Shown in pieces: positions 5,082-7,228 of a stretch of DNA of 7,228 nt (position 1 is its first letter; every line of letters starts with the position of its first letter). The notes beneath the pieces were generated by a model, which worked only from the letters and a program-made list of their open reading frames with translations, was not told the DNA's origin and ran no database searches. Position numbers and translations under genes: made by a program. Location: positions 1-7,228 of the forward strand of contig VGOX01000106.1 in assembly GCA_016875755.1 (NCBI GenBank). The letters run 5' to 3'. The DNA comes from Chloroflexota bacterium (GTDB lineage Bacteria > Chloroflexota > Anaerolineae > Anaerolineales > Villigracilaceae).

Positions 5082-5977
5082 CCCATCGCTCTGGTTTTAT
5101 CGCCATCATCGGGCGCCCCAACGTGGGCAAGTCTACACTGATGAATGCCCTGCTCGGGCAGAAGATCGCCGCCGTTTCGCCGCGTCCGCAGACAACACGC
5201 AAAAAGCAACTCGGCATTCTCACACTCAAAAATGCGCAACTCATTTTTGTCGATACGCCCGGTCTACACAAAGCCAAACATAAACTCGGCGAGTTCCTGA
5301 ACGACGAAGCCAAAGACGCGCTCGATGGCGTGGATATGATCCTCTGGCTGGTGGATGCTGCAACCTCCCCCACAGAAGAGGACTTGACCATCTCCTCCCT
5401 GCTCGCGGACGTTTCGCCTCGGATTCCGCTGATGCTTGTCCTCAACAAAATGGACATGGTCAAACCCGACGAAGAATCCGCGCGGGTGGACGAATACAGT
5501 CAATTGGTCAATGCAGCTTCTGTAATGAAGATTTCCGCAGCAAAGCGGCTTGGAATTGGCGAACTGCTCGAAGCGCTGATTCAGGCATCCCCGGAGAGAG
5601 AGGCGGAATATCCCGAAGATCAGATCACCGATCTATATGAAAAAGAAATTGCGGGAGATTTGATCCGAGAAGCGTGTCTCATCCAATTGCGTGAGGAAGT
5701 GCCGCACGGCATGGCGGTGCGCATCGATGAGTTCAAGGAGCGTGAAAACGGCATGGCGTATATTGCGGCGACGATCTTTGTGGAGCGCGAGTCGCAAAAG
5801 GGAATCGTCATCGGCGAAGGCGGGAAGATGTTGAAGAGCATTGGCTCTGCCGCGCGAAAAGAGATCGAAGAGATGGGCGGGCGCAAGGTGTTTTTGGAAC
5901 TGCGCGTGAAGGTTTCAAAAGACTGGCGCAACGACCCGAATACGTTGAAGTTATTTGGGTATGGGAAGAAAAAGTAG
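5078..5977 (+). CDS. era: GTPase Era, 16S rRNA maturation / 30S assembly factor
   Basis: Essential GTPase that binds the 3' end of 16S rRNA and checks late 30S subunit assembly. At 299 residues it has the normal length. GTPase motifs are all intact: G1 GRPNVGKST (12-20), G2 TTRKKQLG (39-46), G3 DTPG (59-62), G4 NKMD (123-126) and G5 SAA (153-155). The linker YPEDQITD (178-185) is an Era hallmark. The C-terminal KH domain (~200-290) carries the RNA-binding loop IGEGGKMLKSIG from 245. The ATG at 5078 is well supported: AAGGA at 5066-5070 sits 7 nt upstream and the protein begins just before the P-loop strand. The frame stays open upstream to 4841, but that part is a shadow of the transporter gene. 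era is second in a two-gene operon behind the EamA transporter. A repeat element starts immediately after its stop. Confidence 0.97.
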   Translation: MTHRSGFIAIIGRPNVGKSTLMNALLGQKIAAVSPRPQTTRKKQLGILTLKNAQLIFVDTPGLHKAKHKLGEFLNDEAKDALDGVDMILWLVDAATSPTEEDLTISSLLADVSPRIPLMLVLNKMDMVKPDEESARVDEYSQLVNAASVMKISAAKRLGIGELLEALIQASPEREAEYPEDQITDLYEKEIAGDLIREACLIQLREEVPHGMAVRIDEFKERENGMAYIAATIFVERESQKGIVIGEGGKMLKSIGSAARKEIEEMGGRKVFLELRVKVSKDWRNDPNTLKLFGYGKKK

Positions 5978-6078
5978 TGTCATTGCGAGGGCGCACTTGC
6001 TCCTGCCCGAAGCAATCCTTGGCATGATTCTCAGATTACTTCGCCGCCAAAAGGAAACATCGGCAGCTCGCAATGACG
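5978..6078 (+). repeat. Palindromic ~100-nt repeat element, copy 2
   Basis: Begins on the first base after the era TAG stop with TGTCATTGCGAG and ends with CTCGCAATGACG, so its termini are inverted repeats (11 of 12). It has an inner inverted repeat, CGAAGCAATC / GATTACTTCG. It is the same family as the element at 4001-4102 but in opposite orientation, so the era-EamA operon is flanked by an inverted pair. In the era mRNA it would fold into a long 3' hairpin and could protect the transcript or help end it. Confidence 0.75.
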
Positions 6079-6097
6079 GATGTACGGTAGCAAAGAA

Positions 6098-6137
6098 AGA
6101 AACGAGTAACGAGGATTTTTTCTCGTTACTCGTTTCT
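6098..6137. terminator. Strong hairpin between convergent era and yitT-like genes
   Basis: Perfect 16-nt arms, AGAAACGAGTAACGAG (6098-6113) and CTCGTTACTCGTTTCT (6122-6137), surround the 8-nt loop GATTTTTT. It lies between convergent genes and is symmetric, so it can act on both strands. The T-run is in the loop rather than behind the stem on the plus strand; on the minus strand the stem is followed by a T-rich TTCTTTG. Termination is the likeliest role but is not certain. The arms themselves contain a repeated ACGAG. Confidence 0.6.
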
Positions 6138-6153
6138 CTTTAACTCGATCGTC

Positions 6154-7038
6154 TCATCTCCCCTTCAACGGCTTGAATCCTTCACCCAATGCTTCGTGTG
6201 CAACACCAATGACCATGAACGCTTCGGGGTCGGTTTCATGGACGATGGCTTTGAGCGATGCGATCTCAGCGCGATTGACCACGCAATAAAGGACGGGGCG
6301 TGAATTGCCTGTATAACCACCGCGTCCTTCAAGATAGGTGATGCCGCGTTCCAGTTCATCCATGACACGGGTGGAAACTTCCTCCGCTTTGGATGTGATG
6401 ATCATCGCCGTTCGGCTGGTGCCGCCGCCTTCGAGTACCGTCTCTGCCACAAGCCCGCTGACGTAGAGCGCGATCATCGCGTAGAGGGCTTCCTTCCAAC
6501 CAAAGACAAACCCTGCAGAGAGGATGACCGCCGTATCTACGATCAGATAACTTTGGGTCATCGAAACACCCTTCCAATGGTTGAGGATGCGGGCGAGAAT
6601 ATCCGAGCCGCCACTGGTGCCGCGCGCGCGATAGACCATGCCATACCCCACCCCGCTGACAATGGCTCCGTACAACGAACTGAGGAAGATATCGCCTTGC
6701 AGGTCGTCGATCAGAATTTGGGAATATTCCATAAAGGCGGGAATTTTCACAAGCAGGTCGGTGAAGAGAGCGTACGAGGCGATTGCAATTGCCGTCCGCG
6801 CGGCAAATTTGGTTCCACCGAGGAAGCGCCAGCCAAGCAGGAAGAGCGGCACATTGCCGATGAACACCATCAAACCGATGGGCCAGTCTGTGAAGTGATT
6901 GATCAACTGTGAAATTCCGCTCACTCCGCCAGACGCGAGATTGGCAGGCACAAAGAACAGACGCAAACTCACCGCCTGGATCAGGCTGGAGAGAATGATG
7001 AACGAATAATCACGGATCGAGGGGAAATACTTTTTCAT
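6154..7038 (-). CDS. YitT family membrane protein (DUF161 + DUF2179)
   Basis: A 294-residue integral membrane protein. The N-terminal ~200 residues hold about five to six hydrophobic helices with the family signatures RLFFVPANLASGGVSGISQL near the first loop, a central GVGYGMVYRARGTSGGSDIL, and KEALYAMIALYVSGLVAETV. The C-terminal ~80 residues are the soluble DUF2179 domain, a PII-like fold, with TAMIITSKAEEV, GITYLEGRGGYTG and VLYCVVNRAE. The family is widespread, but its molecular function is not established; a transport role is often suggested. The start is sound: minus-strand AAAGGA lies 6 nt before the ATG, and TATAAT is a further ~10 nt upstream. The gene diverges from the flippase-like gene and converges on era. 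Confidence 0.93.
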   Translation of the reverse strand: MKKYFPSIRDYSFIILSSLIQAVSLRLFFVPANLASGGVSGISQLINHFTDWPIGLMVFIGNVPLFLLGWRFLGGTKFAARTAIAIASYALFTDLLVKIPAFMEYSQILIDDLQGDIFLSSLYGAIVSGVGYGMVYRARGTSGGSDILARILNHWKGVSMTQSYLIVDTAVILSAGFVFGWKEALYAMIALYVSGLVAETVLEGGGTSRTAMIITSKAEEVSTRVMDELERGITYLEGRGGYTGNSRPVLYCVVNRAEIASLKAIVHETDPEAFMVIGVAHEALGEGFKPLKGR

Positions 7039-7044
7039 GCAGAA

Positions 7045-7050
7045 TCCTTT
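7045..7050 (-). promoter_or_regulatory. Shine-Dalgarno of the YitT family gene
   Basis: AAAGGA on the minus strand, 6 nt before the ATG at 7038. Together with the upstream -10 box it shows that this gene, unlike three others in the window, has a normal leader. Confidence 0.65.
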
Positions 7051-7060
7051 CAGGGCATGA

Positions 7061-7066
7061 ATTATA
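7061..7066 (-). promoter_or_regulatory. -10 box of the YitT family gene
   Basis: TATAAT on the minus strand, 22 nt before the ATG at 7038, giving a short leader of about 15 nt that contains the Shine-Dalgarno. No recognisable -35 hexamer is seen. Confidence 0.55.
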
Positions 7067-7118
7067 GCCGAGCAGCCACGGGCAGGCTTTAGAAGTAACT
7101 GTCACCTTGCACTTTTGG

Positions 7119-7124
7119 TACAAT
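7119..7124 (+). promoter_or_regulatory. -10-like box of the flippase-like gene
   Basis: TACAAT ends 8 nt before the ATG at 7133. No Shine-Dalgarno fits in between, so this is probably another leaderless or near-leaderless start. No clear -35 is seen. Confidence 0.45.
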
Positions 7125-7132
7125 CACATTCT

Positions 7133-7228
7133 ATGCAAATGAAGAAATGGCAATTCTGGCTTGGGGTGCTCATTAGCATCCTGTTTCTCTGTCTCGCCTT
7201 GCGCGGGCTTCATCTTGGAGATTTCTGG
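7133..7228 (+). CDS. N-terminus of an LPG-synthase-like flippase-domain membrane protein (3' end outside window)
   Basis: Only the first 32 codons are present. They read KKWQFWLGVLISILFLCLAL followed by RGLHLGDFW. A short basic N-terminus, a first transmembrane helix ending in LALRGL, and a following amphipathic DFW segment are typical of the lysylphosphatidylglycerol synthase transmembrane / UPF0104 (YbhN, AglD) family. In that family the membrane domain is linked to lipid flipping or to glycolipid and isoprenoid-linked sugar pathways. Evidence is limited to this one helix, so another polytopic membrane protein is possible. The ATG at 7133 is supported by TACAAT 8 nt upstream; a second in-frame ATG lies at 7139. 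Confidence 0.65.
   Translation, partial: MQMKKWQFWLGVLISILFLCLALRGLHLGDFW

Overview
The window looks like ordinary chromosome from an environmental member of the Chloroflexota, most likely class Anaerolineae. This is an inference from protein style: a bacterial Elp3 of the type known from Dehalococcoides, multi-GAF GGDEF signalling proteins, an EamA exporter, YitT and an LPG-synthase-like flippase. Intergenic gaps rich in short palindromic repeats and -10-only promoters placed directly on start codons fit the same picture. No phage, plasmid, IS transposase, CRISPR array or stable RNA gene is visible.

Layout. 1-1236 (+) is the 3' part of a GAF-GAF-GGDEF diguanylate cyclase. It meets tail-to-tail, with a 22-nt overlap, a class I SAM methyltransferase at 1215-1934 (-). 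Facing away from the methyltransferase is a decayed cysH (PAPS/APS reductase) at 1982-2224 (+): it keeps the first ~30 codons and the Cys-containing C-terminus, lacks the middle, and carries an in-frame TGA. Both start at an ATG 6 nt from a TATAAT box. Next comes a full-length Elp3 radical-SAM/acetyltransferase gene at 2268-3911 (+). The gap 3912-4178 is a pile of repeats: a hairpin, a ~100-nt element nested inside a larger imperfect inverted repeat, and a tandem nonamer. An EamA-type transporter (4203-5081) and the GTPase gene era (5078-5977) overlap by ATGA and form an operon. A second, inverted copy of the ~100-nt element begins directly after the era stop, followed by a strong hairpin at 6098-6137. 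YitT (6154-7038, -) and the start of a flippase-like membrane protein (7133-end, +) diverge from a 94-bp intergenic region.

How the genes may work together. Most are independent housekeeping or signalling genes. The pair that stands out is Elp3, which makes the cm5 modification on wobble uridine 34 of tRNA, and the nearby methyltransferase. The methyltransferase's N-terminal FSATR and C-terminal RYAHHF segments recall Trm9/ALKBH8, the eukaryotic enzymes that methylate cm5U to mcm5U. If the resemblance is real, the window holds a compact bacterial version of a tRNA modification route usually described as eukaryotic. This is a hypothesis from sequence resemblance and proximity only.

The other interest lies in the non-coding DNA: two inverted copies of one palindromic element, several unrelated small repeats sitting against stop or start codons, and a repeat-like stretch read in frame inside the methyltransferase.
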